NCBI GenBank assembly: GCA_040386335.1
Contig: JAZKFT010000021.1
Location: 186,001 to 250,000 of the forward strand
Length of the DNA stretch: 64,000 nucleotides
Source: JAZKFT01 sp040386335
Lineage (GTDB): Bacteria; Bacteroidota; Bacteroidia; Chitinophagales; Chitinophagaceae
Reading direction: 5' to 3'
In this document: positions 52,914 through 61,994 of the stretch, piece by piece
Layout of the letters: each line of letters begins with the position of its first letter
Numbering within the stretch: the first letter of the stretch is position 1
Made by a program: the position numbers and the translations under genes
Notes under the pieces: model-generated
What the model saw: the letters and a program-made list of their open reading frames with translations, nothing else
The model's database searches: none
Told to the model about the DNA's origin: nothing

Positions 52914-53042
52914 CGTCATTGCGAGAAGGGGTTCTTGCCCCGACGTGGCAATCCCCAGGGTTTGTAATGTGGGTTGCAGCAAGGAATACCTGTACAGCAA
53001 TTGGCTGGGGATTGCTTCGGGCAAGAACCCTCGCAATGACCG
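52914..53042. repeat. Palindromic interspersed repeat, copy 3
   Basis: Starts GTCATTGCGAGAAGGGGTTC and ends GGGCAAGAACCCTCGCAATG, with inverted halves around about 60 variable bases. It separates the alginate operon from the esterase gene. Confidence 0.87.
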
Positions 53043-53131
53043 TGCTTTTTTTGAGAGATTGCCAAAAGAGGGGCAGATAATGGTTCGATAGCAACGAATG
53101 TTTTGGAACTTAATTTTTGACAAAATTTTAC

Positions 53132-54028
53132 ATGAAAAAAGCGTTTATATTTTCCATTACTGCTTTGCTGGTTGTAACATGCTGTTTTGCCCAGCAAACA
53201 GATACCGCTACCATCAAACCCGTAGAACTTCCCGCCGGTTTTACCGCTCAGCTAAACGTAGTGTACGCCAAAGTAAAAGACTGGGACGGAAGGGTGGATC
53301 TGTACCTTCCACCTAAAACCAATAAGCCTACACCCGTTGTCATCAATATCCACGGTGGTGGCTGGAACAAAGGCAATAAAGAATCGCAAACCGGCTTCAA
53401 CACCTTTTTTAAAGAAGGCTTTGCAGTAGCCAATATGGCCTACCGGTTAAGCCAGCAGGCCCCGGCCCCCGCTGCCATTGAAGATACCCGCTGCGTACTT
53501 ATTTACCTGGTAAAGCATGCTAATGAATTAAATATCGATCCCAATAAAATTGTAATCATGGGCGGTAGCGCAGGAGGGCACCTGGCCCTGATGGGTGGAT
53601 TGCTGGCCAACGATCATCGTTTTGACTCCAACTGCCCCACCACAGAAAATATTAAAGTGGCCGCCATCATTGATAAATACGGCATCACTGATCTGTGGGA
53701 CTGGGCTTACGGCCCCATCCTAACCAGTAAGTCCGCTGTTCAGTTCCTGGGTGCCAGGGCAAAGGATGAGCAGTTCGCCAAATCTGTTTCCCCCATTTAT
53801 TATGTAAACAAAAACAGCCCGCCTATATTTATTGTACATGGCGATGCAGATCCCACCGTGCCTTACCGGCACTCGGTAGACCTGCATAAAAAGTTAGTGG
53901 AGCTGGGTGTAAAAACACAATTCATTACAGTGGCTGGCGGGCTCCATGGTAAGTTTGAAAAAGACAAGAACAGTGAGATCAACAAAGCCATCATGAGCTT
54001 TATTTTAGGACTGGATGGTTTTAAGTAG
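53132..54028 (+). CDS. Secreted alpha/beta-hydrolase (acetyl-esterase-like)
   Basis: 298 residues from ATG at 53132, signal peptide ending near CCFAQQ. Oxyanion loop NIHGGGWNKG near 72-81, nucleophile GGSAGGH near 149-155, acid Asp in HGDADPTVPYRHS near 235-247 and the His in GGLHGKF near 271. The family (hormone-sensitive-lipase-like or Axe-like) deacetylates sugars. It may remove acetyl groups from uronans, which is inference. Confidence 0.9.
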   Translation: MKKAFIFSITALLVVTCCFAQQTDTATIKPVELPAGFTAQLNVVYAKVKDWDGRVDLYLPPKTNKPTPVVINIHGGGWNKGNKESQTGFNTFFKEGFAVANMAYRLSQQAPAPAAIEDTRCVLIYLVKHANELNIDPNKIVIMGGSAGGHLALMGGLLANDHRFDSNCPTTENIKVAAIIDKYGITDLWDWAYGPILTSKSAVQFLGARAKDEQFAKSVSPIYYVNKNSPPIFIVHGDADPTVPYRHSVDLHKKLVELGVKTQFITVAGGLHGKFEKDKNSEINKAIMSFILGLDGFK

Positions 54029-54076
54029 GTTGTTTTTTGATATGTCGGAAAATCTGGCTTAGAATATGTTATTTAT

Positions 54077-54100
54077 AACCGGCTTGCGCCGGTTTTTTTT
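54077..54100 (+). terminator. Rho-independent terminator after the esterase gene
   Basis: AACCGGC pairs with GCCGGTT around TTGC, followed by eight T (54093-54100). Confidence 0.9.
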
Positions 54101-54215
54101 ATGCCCCGAATCAACAGAAAACTTTCTATTCCGATGTGTATGCCGATAGTTATGCTGAAATGAACCAGGTGCCGTAATTTACTCACAACTTTATCAAATC
54201 AAAAAACAACCACTT

Positions 54216-55403
54216 ATGAAAAAGACATTTGCGCTGTTATTCATATTCCTAACCCTATCATCCCGGGCACTATTTTCCCAGAATGTTGGTATCGGAAGCA
54301 GTAATCCTATCCTAGGAAAACTGGTGGTGGAAGGCGTTTCCGGATCAGGAGCCACCAACGCTGTCTTTGGTAATGCCCAGGCGGGCATTTCACTGCAACA
54401 AAACTGGCCTACGATCGGCTTTAATCAATTCCGGGATCTTACAACCCCGGGTAGCTATGGTAAGCGGATGGCGACTGGCTACTCCGCACTGTTGTCGCTG
54501 AGCCAGGATAATGGCGTTATGTTCCTGGAGATGCATGGATACGGCACTGCCAATACCAATGCGGTAACCAACGCCATTGGATTTGCCGTAACTCCGTCAG
54601 GAAATGTCAGTATTCATCATGGTGCACCCAATGCTTCACTGGATGTAGTAAGAGGCTCCGCTCCCGAGGGCACTGCAGCTTTCAGGGGTACCCTTTACAA
54701 CAGTCATTTTAATTATTCTACAACTGAGCACACATATTTACGCGGCGGCAAAGCCAGCTCGAACGTGTATGTTAACGATATCCCCACGGGTAATATTTAC
54801 CTTGGTGGTGGTGCCGCTGTTGTAGGTATTAACACCATAAATCCTCCGGATGGGGCAGGTACCCTGGTGATCAGCCAAAACGGCCAGGAAGGTATTGGTT
54901 TGATAGACGATGAGTGGGGCAACCTGCGTTGGGAAATAAATGGTGAGCATTATAATTCCGACCCCAACGACCCTAGCTCCTGCCTTATGCTACGTTACTC
55001 GGGAAGGGCCAATCCAATTATGGGCTGGTTCCGGCCAACAGATGGGGGTTATTCAACTAACTCTGACCGCCGGCTAAAGGAAAACATCATCGAAATGGAG
55101 CCGGTGCTCAAAAAAATCCTCACACTGCAGCCGGTACGTTACAAATTTAAAGTTTTGAACAAAACCCACAGAAATACGATGGGATTGATCGCCCAGGATG
55201 TGAATACTGTTTTTCCGGAGCTGGTAGATCACAGGCAATTCTCGCTTAGCGATGGACAGTCAACAGATCTGTATGGGATGGACTATTCAGCGCTCTCCGT
55301 GTTGGCGATTAGCGCCATAAAAGAGCAACAACAGCAAATAGAAGCGCTGAAAAAGCAGGTTGAATTGCTTTCAGAATTGTTGCAGGCAAAAATAAAACAG
55401 TAG
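54216..55403 (+). CDS. Secreted protein with C-terminal S74 chaperone domain
   Basis: 395 residues. After a signal peptide comes a beta-rich N-terminal part (GIGSSNPILGKLVVEG repeats of tail-fibre style). The C-terminus has SDRRLKENIIEMEPVLKKI near 285-304, GLIAQDVNTVFPELV near 328-342 and a coiled coil (EQQQQIEALKKQVELLSELL). This is the intramolecular chaperone of endosialidase type (peptidase S74), which trims itself after trimer folding. Such proteins are common as standalone surface fibres in Bacteroidota; there are no phage genes around it. Confidence 0.9.
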   Translation: MKKTFALLFIFLTLSSRALFSQNVGIGSSNPILGKLVVEGVSGSGATNAVFGNAQAGISLQQNWPTIGFNQFRDLTTPGSYGKRMATGYSALLSLSQDNGVMFLEMHGYGTANTNAVTNAIGFAVTPSGNVSIHHGAPNASLDVVRGSAPEGTAAFRGTLYNSHFNYSTTEHTYLRGGKASSNVYVNDIPTGNIYLGGGAAVVGINTINPPDGAGTLVISQNGQEGIGLIDDEWGNLRWEINGEHYNSDPNDPSSCLMLRYSGRANPIMGWFRPTDGGYSTNSDRRLKENIIEMEPVLKKILTLQPVRYKFKVLNKTHRNTMGLIAQDVNTVFPELVDHRQFSLSDGQSTDLYGMDYSALSVLAISAIKEQQQQIEALKKQVELLSELLQAKIKQ

Positions 55404-55504
55404 CTCCCGGCGGCAAGAATTTTGTTGTACCGGGCTTTCCATTTTTCGAAGCCTCCTGTCTTGAGTGGTATCAGGACAGTTCAGGGAAGTTTTTTCAATA
55501 GATT

Positions 55505-55550
55505 GCATCGTTTGGATCCGGGCAGTGCCTGAACCAAACGATGCTTTTTT
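55505..55550 (+). terminator. Rho-independent terminator after the S74 gene
   Basis: A perfect 11-bp stem (GCATCGTTTGG at 55505-55515 with 55534-55544) encloses a further small hairpin region and leads into TTTTTT. Confidence 0.88.
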
Positions 55551-55571
55551 AATTAACGAAGACTTGTCCCA

Positions 55572-57719
55572 ATGCTCCATTTCAGCGTTTTATTGCGTTC
55601 AGCGTTATGCGTTCCGCTTTTTGCAATTTTTCATACCTCTTTTGCGCAAACCAAAATTAACCGCAAAGCCCTGGTGGAACGGCATACTGTCGTAAACACC
55701 GGCTTCGACAGCCTGGGTGCAGTTTCTGTGGGTAATGGCGCTTTTGCTTTTACGGTTGATGTAACCGGCCTTCAGTCTTTTCCGGATGCATATGCGAACG
55801 GGATGCCGCTGGGTACCCAAAGCGAATGGGGCTGGCACAGCTTTACCGATACTTCGAATTACAGGTTTGAAGAATCGCTCCGGGACTATGATCTGAACGG
55901 CCGTAAAATCTCCTATGGCGTGCAAATCAAAGAGCCAGCCCGTAAGAAAAATGCCGGTGATTGGTTCCGCCAAAATCCGCACCGTTTACAGTTGGGTTCC
56001 CTTGGTTTCGAACTGGTAAAGAAGGATGGCACCATCGGCACCATCAACGATATAAAAGACATCCGCCAAACCCTGAATATGTGGACCGGCGAAGTAAAAA
56101 GCCATTTTGTTTTTGACGGGGAGGCAGTGGATGTGTCCACATTTTCCCATCAGAAAGAAGATGCCATTTCAGTGGATGTAAAAAGCAAACTGATCCTGGA
56201 GGGAAGGTTGTTTGTAAAACTACAACTGCCGTACCCAACCGGGGGCTTTTTGGATGCCGGAAACTATACAGGGCAAAAGAATAAGCACAAGTCATTTATC
56301 CAAAGCGATGCTGGTAATACTGCGGTGATCGCACACCAGCTGGATACCACCAGCTATTTCATTTCCTGTAGCTGGAACAATACCGGGTCCGTTGAACAAA
56401 AAGAGCCACATGTTTTTTTGTTGCGGCCGATAGCTCCCAATGCCTTTAAGTTTACCTGTCGTTTTTCTCAAAATAATGAGAAAATGAATGGAGAGCAATA
56501 CGCTCAAACAAAGGCCAATAATGCAACTACCTGGCAGTCATTCTGGACTAAAGGCGCAGCCGTAGATTTTGCCGGCAGCACAGATCCCAGGGCCAAAGAA
56601 CTGGAACGTCGTGTAATCCTCTCCCAATGGCTTACCGCCATCCAATGCAGGGGAAAATACCCGCCGCAGGAAACCGGCCTGACTTACAATAGTTGGTTCG
56701 GAAAGCCCCACCTGGAAATGCATTGGTGGCATGCGATCCATTTTGCATTGTGGAACCGTACTGATGCGCTGGAGAAACAGATGCAGTGGTATGATGATGT
56801 AGCGGAAGAAGCAAGAAAGATCGCTGCCAGGCAGGGTTTCAAAGGTGCACGCTGGCAAAAAATGACCGATCCGGCCGGCAAGGAAGCACCCTCTTCTGTA
56901 GGAGCCTTTATCCTATGGCAACAACCACATTATATTTATTTTGCTGAGCTGGTTTACCGCAAACGGCATGATGCTGCTACGATCAATAAGTACAAACAAC
57001 TGGTTTTTGAAACGGCCGAATTCATGGCCTCATTTGCCCATTATGACAAAGCGACCAACCGCTATATTTTAGGGAAAGGCCTGATACCGGCGCAGGAACG
57101 TTTTAAGGCAGAAGAAACCTTTAACCCTACCTACGAATTGGCCTACTGGGACTGGGCATTGAATGTGGCCCAGCAATGGCGTGTCCGCAGCGGATTACCT
57201 CGCAACAAGCAATGGGACGATGTACTGAAACAGTTAAGCCAGCTACCGGTACAAGGCGATAAATACCTCGCCACCGAAAGCGCCACCGACAGCTATACCA
57301 ACCCGGAATTTAAAACAGACCATCCGTCAGTGTTAGGTGCCTTTGGCATGCTGCCCGGCAGCAAAATGTTGGACACCACCCTGATGCAGAACACTTTTAA
57401 CTGGGTTTGGAACAACTGGAGCTGGAACGATACCTGGGGCTGGGACTTTCCCATGACGGCCATGACCGCCACCCGCCTCGGGCAGCCTGAAAAAGCCATT
57501 GATGCATTATTAATGCCCATCAAAACCAATACTTATTTAACCAATGGCCACAACTACCAGGACGATCGCCTGCGCCTCTACCTGCCCGGAAATGGTGGAC
57601 TGCTGGCAGCTATCGCCATCATGTGCGCCGGCTACGAAGGAAGCAAAGCGGTCAACCCTGGTATCCCTAAAAACGGCAAGTGGAAGGTTAAGTGGGAAGG
57701 GTTGGAGAAGATGTTTTAG
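55572..57719 (+). CDS. Secreted six-hairpin glycosidase-like protein
   Basis: 715 residues. A signal peptide (about 1-25) is followed by a beta-sandwich region (VSVGNGAFAFTVDVTGLQ near 52-69) and an alpha/alpha toroid from about 350 (RRVILSQWLTAIQCRGKYPPQETGLTYNSWFGKPHLEMHWWHAIHFALW type text), with WNNWSWNDTWGWDFPM late. The plan matches GH65/GH95-like clans, but the specific family is not recognised. The neighbours suggest a pectin or hemicellulose side-chain glycosidase. Confidence 0.75.
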   Translation: MLHFSVLLRSALCVPLFAIFHTSFAQTKINRKALVERHTVVNTGFDSLGAVSVGNGAFAFTVDVTGLQSFPDAYANGMPLGTQSEWGWHSFTDTSNYRFEESLRDYDLNGRKISYGVQIKEPARKKNAGDWFRQNPHRLQLGSLGFELVKKDGTIGTINDIKDIRQTLNMWTGEVKSHFVFDGEAVDVSTFSHQKEDAISVDVKSKLILEGRLFVKLQLPYPTGGFLDAGNYTGQKNKHKSFIQSDAGNTAVIAHQLDTTSYFISCSWNNTGSVEQKEPHVFLLRPIAPNAFKFTCRFSQNNEKMNGEQYAQTKANNATTWQSFWTKGAAVDFAGSTDPRAKELERRVILSQWLTAIQCRGKYPPQETGLTYNSWFGKPHLEMHWWHAIHFALWNRTDALEKQMQWYDDVAEEARKIAARQGFKGARWQKMTDPAGKEAPSSVGAFILWQQPHYIYFAELVYRKRHDAATINKYKQLVFETAEFMASFAHYDKATNRYILGKGLIPAQERFKAEETFNPTYELAYWDWALNVAQQWRVRSGLPRNKQWDDVLKQLSQLPVQGDKYLATESATDSYTNPEFKTDHPSVLGAFGMLPGSKMLDTTLMQNTFNWVWNNWSWNDTWGWDFPMTAMTATRLGQPEKAIDALLMPIKTNTYLTNGHNYQDDRLRLYLPGNGGLLAAIAIMCAGYEGSKAVNPGIPKNGKWKVKWEGLEKMF

Positions 57720-57722
57720 GTA

Positions 57723-57760
57723 CGCTAAACGCTAAACGCTTGACGCTTGACGCCAAACGC
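57723..57760 (+). repeat. CTAAACG heptamer tract
   Basis: Units CTAAACG, CTAAACG, CTTGACG, CTTGACG, CCAAACG run in exact 7-base steps just after the stop codon. An 8-bp hairpin TGGTTGGT / ACCAACCA follows at 57807-57828. Confidence 0.75.
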
Positions 57761-57947
57761 AGGTTTTCACAGGATTCGGACTCCCCGTCGGCGCACGCGG
57801 AGGCCATGGTTGGTGTCCCCACCAACCACCAGCGGAGAGGGGTGCTTAGAAATAATTTTCCAGGATAATGCGGTTCAGTAATCGGTGAGGACACTGATCA
57901 CGGCCACAAAATAAAAGATCCGGTGCCGAGCCCCGGAAACCGAAAAA

Positions 57948-58907
57948 ATGAAAATCATGAAAAAAATCTTTTTCTCCATATCCTTACTGACCGCTCTTGC
58001 AGCCTCCGCCCAAAAAGATACCACCCGCAACCCCATCATCCGCAATAAATTTACAGCCGATGCGGCTGCCATGGTGTACAATGATACCGTGTACCTCTAC
58101 ACCGGCCACGATGTCGCCCCCGAGAAAAAAGGGAGCTACGAAATGCACGACTGGCTTTGTTATTCTTCCACCGACATGGTGCATTGGACCGAGCATCCAA
58201 GTCCTTTAAACGTAAAAGATTTTGCCTGGGCCAAAGACGATGCATGGGCTGCGCAGGTGATAGAACGTAATGGAAAATTCTATTGGTATGTGGCCATTTC
58301 GCATGGCACCATCCACGGTAAATCCATCGGCGTAGCCGTAAGCGATAAACCCACCGGGCCATTTAAAGATGCCCGCGGTTCCGCCATTATCACCAACGAT
58401 ATGACCACCGATACCAAAATCAGCTGGGACGATATTGACCCCACCGTTTTTATAGATGACAAAGGCCAGGCCTACCTATATTGGGGCAACACGATTTGCT
58501 ATTGGGCAAAGCTCAAAGACAATATGATCGAACTGGACGGCCCCATCAACCAGGTTAAATTACCGCATTACACAGAAGCACCGTGGATCCACAAACGTAA
58601 CGGATGGTATTATCTTTCCTACGCCTACGAGTTCCCGGAAAAAATTGCTTATGCCATGAGCCGCAGTCTTGAAGGCCCCTGGGAATATAAAGGCATCATC
58701 AACGAGATAGCCGGCAACTCCAATACCAACCACCAGGCCATCATTGAGTACAAGGGCAAATGGTATTTTATCTACCACAACGGTGCGTTGGCCGCAGAAC
58801 ACGGCAGCTTCCACCGCTCGGTTTGTATTGATTATTTGTATTATAATAAAGATGGAACCATCAAACCCATCATCATGACATCGGATGGCGTAAAGGAAGC
58901 CCGGTAG
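57948..58907 (+). CDS. Glycoside hydrolase family 43-like, secreted
   Basis: 319 residues with a short signal (MKIMKKIFFSISLLTALAAS). Five-bladed propeller marks: FTADAAAMVYNDTVYLYTGHD near 34-54 with the base Asp, DIDPTVFIDDKGQAYLYWGN near 163-182, and the acid Glu in TEAPWIHKRNGWYYLSYA near 207-224. GH43 members hydrolyse alpha-arabinofuranosides or beta-xylosides, likely side chains of pectin here. A start at 57957 is also possible. Confidence 0.93.
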   Translation: MKIMKKIFFSISLLTALAASAQKDTTRNPIIRNKFTADAAAMVYNDTVYLYTGHDVAPEKKGSYEMHDWLCYSSTDMVHWTEHPSPLNVKDFAWAKDDAWAAQVIERNGKFYWYVAISHGTIHGKSIGVAVSDKPTGPFKDARGSAIITNDMTTDTKISWDDIDPTVFIDDKGQAYLYWGNTICYWAKLKDNMIELDGPINQVKLPHYTEAPWIHKRNGWYYLSYAYEFPEKIAYAMSRSLEGPWEYKGIINEIAGNSNTNHQAIIEYKGKWYFIYHNGALAAEHGSFHRSVCIDYLYYNKDGTIKPIIMTSDGVKEAR

Positions 58908-59066
58908 AGGCAGACCTGTGTTTCTACCCCCCAAGCAGAGGTCCCGCCATCAGGAGACGCACATCACACATCCGAAATCATAAATCCAAAAATCAGGACG
59001 CTACAGGATAATTTTCTCCGCTGTATCTTGTATCATGCATCGTCATAAAATAATAATGCTGCCATT

Positions 59067-60209
59067 ATGAAATCACAAGCCAAACATTTGTTCCATCCAG
59101 CCTGCTTTATAGCTGTTGTTTTTTCAATTACTGCCTGCGCACAGCGCCTGCCTTCCAAACCAGAAGTGCTGCAGGTGATGGACAAAACAAATAACTATTT
59201 TATGAACCTGTGGCCCGATCCTGGAGCCAATATCCCAAAGCCCATTGTACGTCCAAGCAATATCTGGACAAGGGCTGTTTATTACGAAGGCGTGATGGCC
59301 ATGTACGCCATTAACCCACAAAAAAAATATTACGACTATGCCCTCGATTGGGGTGTAAAGCACAAATGGAATTTAAGGGGTGGCATTGGCACCCGAAACG
59401 CCGATAACCAATGTTGCGGTCAAACCTATATTGACCTGTATATGATCGACAAAAAACCGGAGTATATCGTGAATATCAAAGCATCGATAGACAGCATGAT
59501 GCGGACCCAAAAGATAGACGACTGGAGCTGGATCGATGCCATACAAATGGCTATGCCCGTATTTACACAACTAGGTGTGTTGTACAAAGACACCGCTTAT
59601 TTCGACCGGATGTATAAGATGTATGCATTTTCCAAATACAATCATGGTGGCAAGGGCCTCTACAACCCGGCTGATCAGCTCTGGTGGAGGGATAAAGATT
59701 TTGTAGCACCGTACAAAGAACCCAACGGCGAAGACTGTTACTGGAGCCGCGGCAATGGCTGGGTGGTGGCTGCATTGGTACGGGTATTAAAAGATTTGCC
59801 TAAAAATGAAACCCACCGCAGCGAATACCTCGCCGATTTGAAAGCAATGCTAAAAGCGCTATTGCCTATACAACGTGCCGATGGCTACTGGAACGCTAGC
59901 CTGCACGACAGCACGCATTTTGGAGGTAAGGAACTTACTGGCACCGCATTGTTTGTATACGGCATGGCCTGGGGCATCAACAATAAAATCATTGACAAAA
60001 AAACCTACCAGCCGGTGCTCCTGAAAGCATGGAATGCCATGGTAAAAGAATGTGTTCACGACAACGGCTTCCTGGGCTACGTGCAGGGAACAGGTAAAGA
60101 ACCCAAAGATGGCCAGCCAGTTACATACACCAGCGTTCCCGACTTTGAAGATTACGGATTGGGCGCATTTTTATTGGCAGGAAGTGAAGTGTATAAGCTA
60201 AAGAAGTAA
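59067..60209 (+). CDS. Unsaturated rhamnogalacturonyl hydrolase, family GH105
   Basis: 380 residues, signal peptide ending near TACAQ, then an alpha/alpha barrel. Marks: NIWTRAVYYEGVMAMY near 66-81, and LWWRDKDFVAPYKEPNGEDCYWSRGNGWVVAAL near 211-243 with the catalytic Asp region and the RGNGW motif. The C-terminal FEDYGLGAFLLAGSE is also typical. It hydrates the unsaturated end left by rhamnogalacturonan lyases, completing the work of the PL11 enzymes at 30-34 kb. Confidence 0.94.
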   Translation: MKSQAKHLFHPACFIAVVFSITACAQRLPSKPEVLQVMDKTNNYFMNLWPDPGANIPKPIVRPSNIWTRAVYYEGVMAMYAINPQKKYYDYALDWGVKHKWNLRGGIGTRNADNQCCGQTYIDLYMIDKKPEYIVNIKASIDSMMRTQKIDDWSWIDAIQMAMPVFTQLGVLYKDTAYFDRMYKMYAFSKYNHGGKGLYNPADQLWWRDKDFVAPYKEPNGEDCYWSRGNGWVVAALVRVLKDLPKNETHRSEYLADLKAMLKALLPIQRADGYWNASLHDSTHFGGKELTGTALFVYGMAWGINNKIIDKKTYQPVLLKAWNAMVKECVHDNGFLGYVQGTGKEPKDGQPVTYTSVPDFEDYGLGAFLLAGSEVYKLKK

Positions 60210-60219
60210 CCAAATCTAC

Positions 60220-60368
60220 GGTCATGGCGGGAAGCGGTTCTTGCCGTTTCGAAGCAATCTCCTGCATTTCGTTTTGCTACTACATTAACGGCAACATATC
60301 TCACAAATAGCCGGGGATTGCTTCGGGCAAAGCCTGCTCCGCCCAAGCGGAGAACCCTCGCAATGACG
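60220..60368. repeat. Palindromic interspersed repeat, copy 4, with a nested hairpin
   Basis: Same family as the other copies (GTCATGGCGGGAAGCGGTTC at the left, AACCCTCGCAATGACGA at the right). A 21-base insert (60331-60351) carrying CTCCGC-CCAA-GCGGAG interrupts the otherwise conserved GGGCAAGAACCCTCGC. Confidence 0.85.
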
Positions 60369-60378
60369 ACCTTTTAGA

Positions 60379-61812
60379 ATGAAAGTGAAAAAACATTGGG
60401 CATACGCAGTCATTTTCTTCCTGCTTTTCACCCAGCAACTATTTGCGCAGACAAAATCTTCATCCCAAAAGCCGAATATCGTCCTCATTCTGGCCGATGA
60501 CCTCGGCTATGGTGACCTCGGGTGTTATGGGCAGCAAAAAATAGAAACGCCTAACCTCGACAAGTTGGCAAAAAGTGGTATGCGCTTTACCCAATTTTAT
60601 GCCGGGGCTACAGTTTGTGCTCCCAGTCGCGCCGCTTTAATGACTGGCTTACACACCGGTCATACTGCCGTTCGTGGCAATAAGGGTATGAAGCCGGAAG
60701 GACAATTCCCATTGCCCGATTCCACCATTACCATTGCTAAAATGCTGCAGCAAAATGGCTACAATACAGGTGCTTTTGGCAAATGGGGCCTGGGCTTTCC
60801 CGGGTCGGGCGCTGAGCCCAATAATATGGGTTTTGCTACCTTCTTTGGTTACAATTGCCAAAGCCTGGCGCACAATTATTATCCCGATCATTTATGGAGT
60901 AATGAAAAGCGGATCGACTATCCAGGCAATGAAGAAACGCATGAAGTCTATTCAGCCGATCTTATCCACCAACAGGCGATAAAATTCCTCGGAAGTCAAA
61001 CCAACAAGCCTTTCTTTTTATTTCTTCCCTATACCGTTCCACATGCCGACCTGGCCGTGCCGCATGACAGCGTGTATGATTATTATGTAAAACGGTTCAA
61101 TGACAAGTCATTGAAACCCGGCTCTGCAAAGGAAGGTGCAAACCCTGTGGAACCTTATCCACATGCCGCCTACGCTGCCATGGTAAGCCGCCTGGACAAA
61201 TATGTGGGGGAAGTGGTGGCCGCTTTATCCAAAAAGGGCATGCTGGAAAATACACTCATCCTTTTCAGCAGCGACAACGGCCCGCATAAAGAGGGTGGCA
61301 ACGATCCTTATTTCTTCAATAGCAATGGCGGCTTTACCGGTATCAAAAGAGATTTATACGAAGGTGGAATCCGTGAGCCATTTATTGCTTCGTGGAAGGG
61401 AACAATAAAGGCAGGAACCGAAAGCCAAAACATAGCAGCCTTGTGGGATCTTTTTCCAACTTTTCAGCAACTGGCCAAAAAGCCGGTTAACAAGAATATT
61501 GACGGCATTTCTTTACTACCAACATTGTTGGGCAAAGCACAGACCCCACACGACTATCTCTATTGGGAACTCCACGAAAGCGGTGGCAAACAGGCAGTGC
61601 TGATGGGCAATTGGAAGGCAGTACGATTAAATGTGTCAACCAATGCCAACAGTCCGATAGAACTCTATGACCTCAGCACGGATAGTGCAGAAAAAAACAA
61701 TATAGCCAGCCAGCAACCAGCTATTGTTGTTAAAATGGAAGCCATTATGAAAAAGGCCCATGTGCAAAATCTAAACTGGCCCTTGCTGGCAGGAGAGGGG
61801 CCACTTAAATAA
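60379..61812 (+). CDS. Sulfatase (family S1), secreted
   Basis: 477 residues, signal peptide ending near LFAQ. PNIVLILADDLGYGDLGCYG near 34-53 with metal-binding Asp, and VCAPSRAALMTG near 80-91 with the Cys that is oxidised to formylglycine. GKWGLGFPG and DNGPHKEGG are further family marks. It removes sulfate esters. In a pectin cluster the target may be sulfated galactan or arabinan, possibly algal, which is inference. Confidence 0.95.
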   Translation: MKVKKHWAYAVIFFLLFTQQLFAQTKSSSQKPNIVLILADDLGYGDLGCYGQQKIETPNLDKLAKSGMRFTQFYAGATVCAPSRAALMTGLHTGHTAVRGNKGMKPEGQFPLPDSTITIAKMLQQNGYNTGAFGKWGLGFPGSGAEPNNMGFATFFGYNCQSLAHNYYPDHLWSNEKRIDYPGNEETHEVYSADLIHQQAIKFLGSQTNKPFFLFLPYTVPHADLAVPHDSVYDYYVKRFNDKSLKPGSAKEGANPVEPYPHAAYAAMVSRLDKYVGEVVAALSKKGMLENTLILFSSDNGPHKEGGNDPYFFNSNGGFTGIKRDLYEGGIREPFIASWKGTIKAGTESQNIAALWDLFPTFQQLAKKPVNKNIDGISLLPTLLGKAQTPHDYLYWELHESGGKQAVLMGNWKAVRLNVSTNANSPIELYDLSTDSAEKNNIASQQPAIVVKMEAIMKKAHVQNLNWPLLAGEGPLK

Positions 61813-61966
61813 AGTTGACGCTTTCTACCTTTCTTTGAAAACCCTGCCAATGGCCGGCGCAAACAGGCGACCGAAACCCGGTTCCGGTTGATCTGTAAGC
61901 TGATAGTCCAAAAAATATAATGCCCGATCGTGCAACTTAGCCAATGCGCTTTAACACTTTCGACTA

Positions 61967-61974
61967 TATCTTTG
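61967..61974 (+). promoter_or_regulatory. Possible -7 element for kup
   Basis: TATCTTTG matches TAnnTTTG and lies 20 bases before the kup start. A -33 TTG element at the right distance is not evident, so support is limited. Confidence 0.45.
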
Positions 61975-61994
61975 ATTTTTAATTCTTACACACA

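Noticed and set aside
54216..55403. Phage tail fibre gene
   Set aside because: The S74 domain is common in standalone surface proteins, a signal peptide is present, and no phage genes are near.
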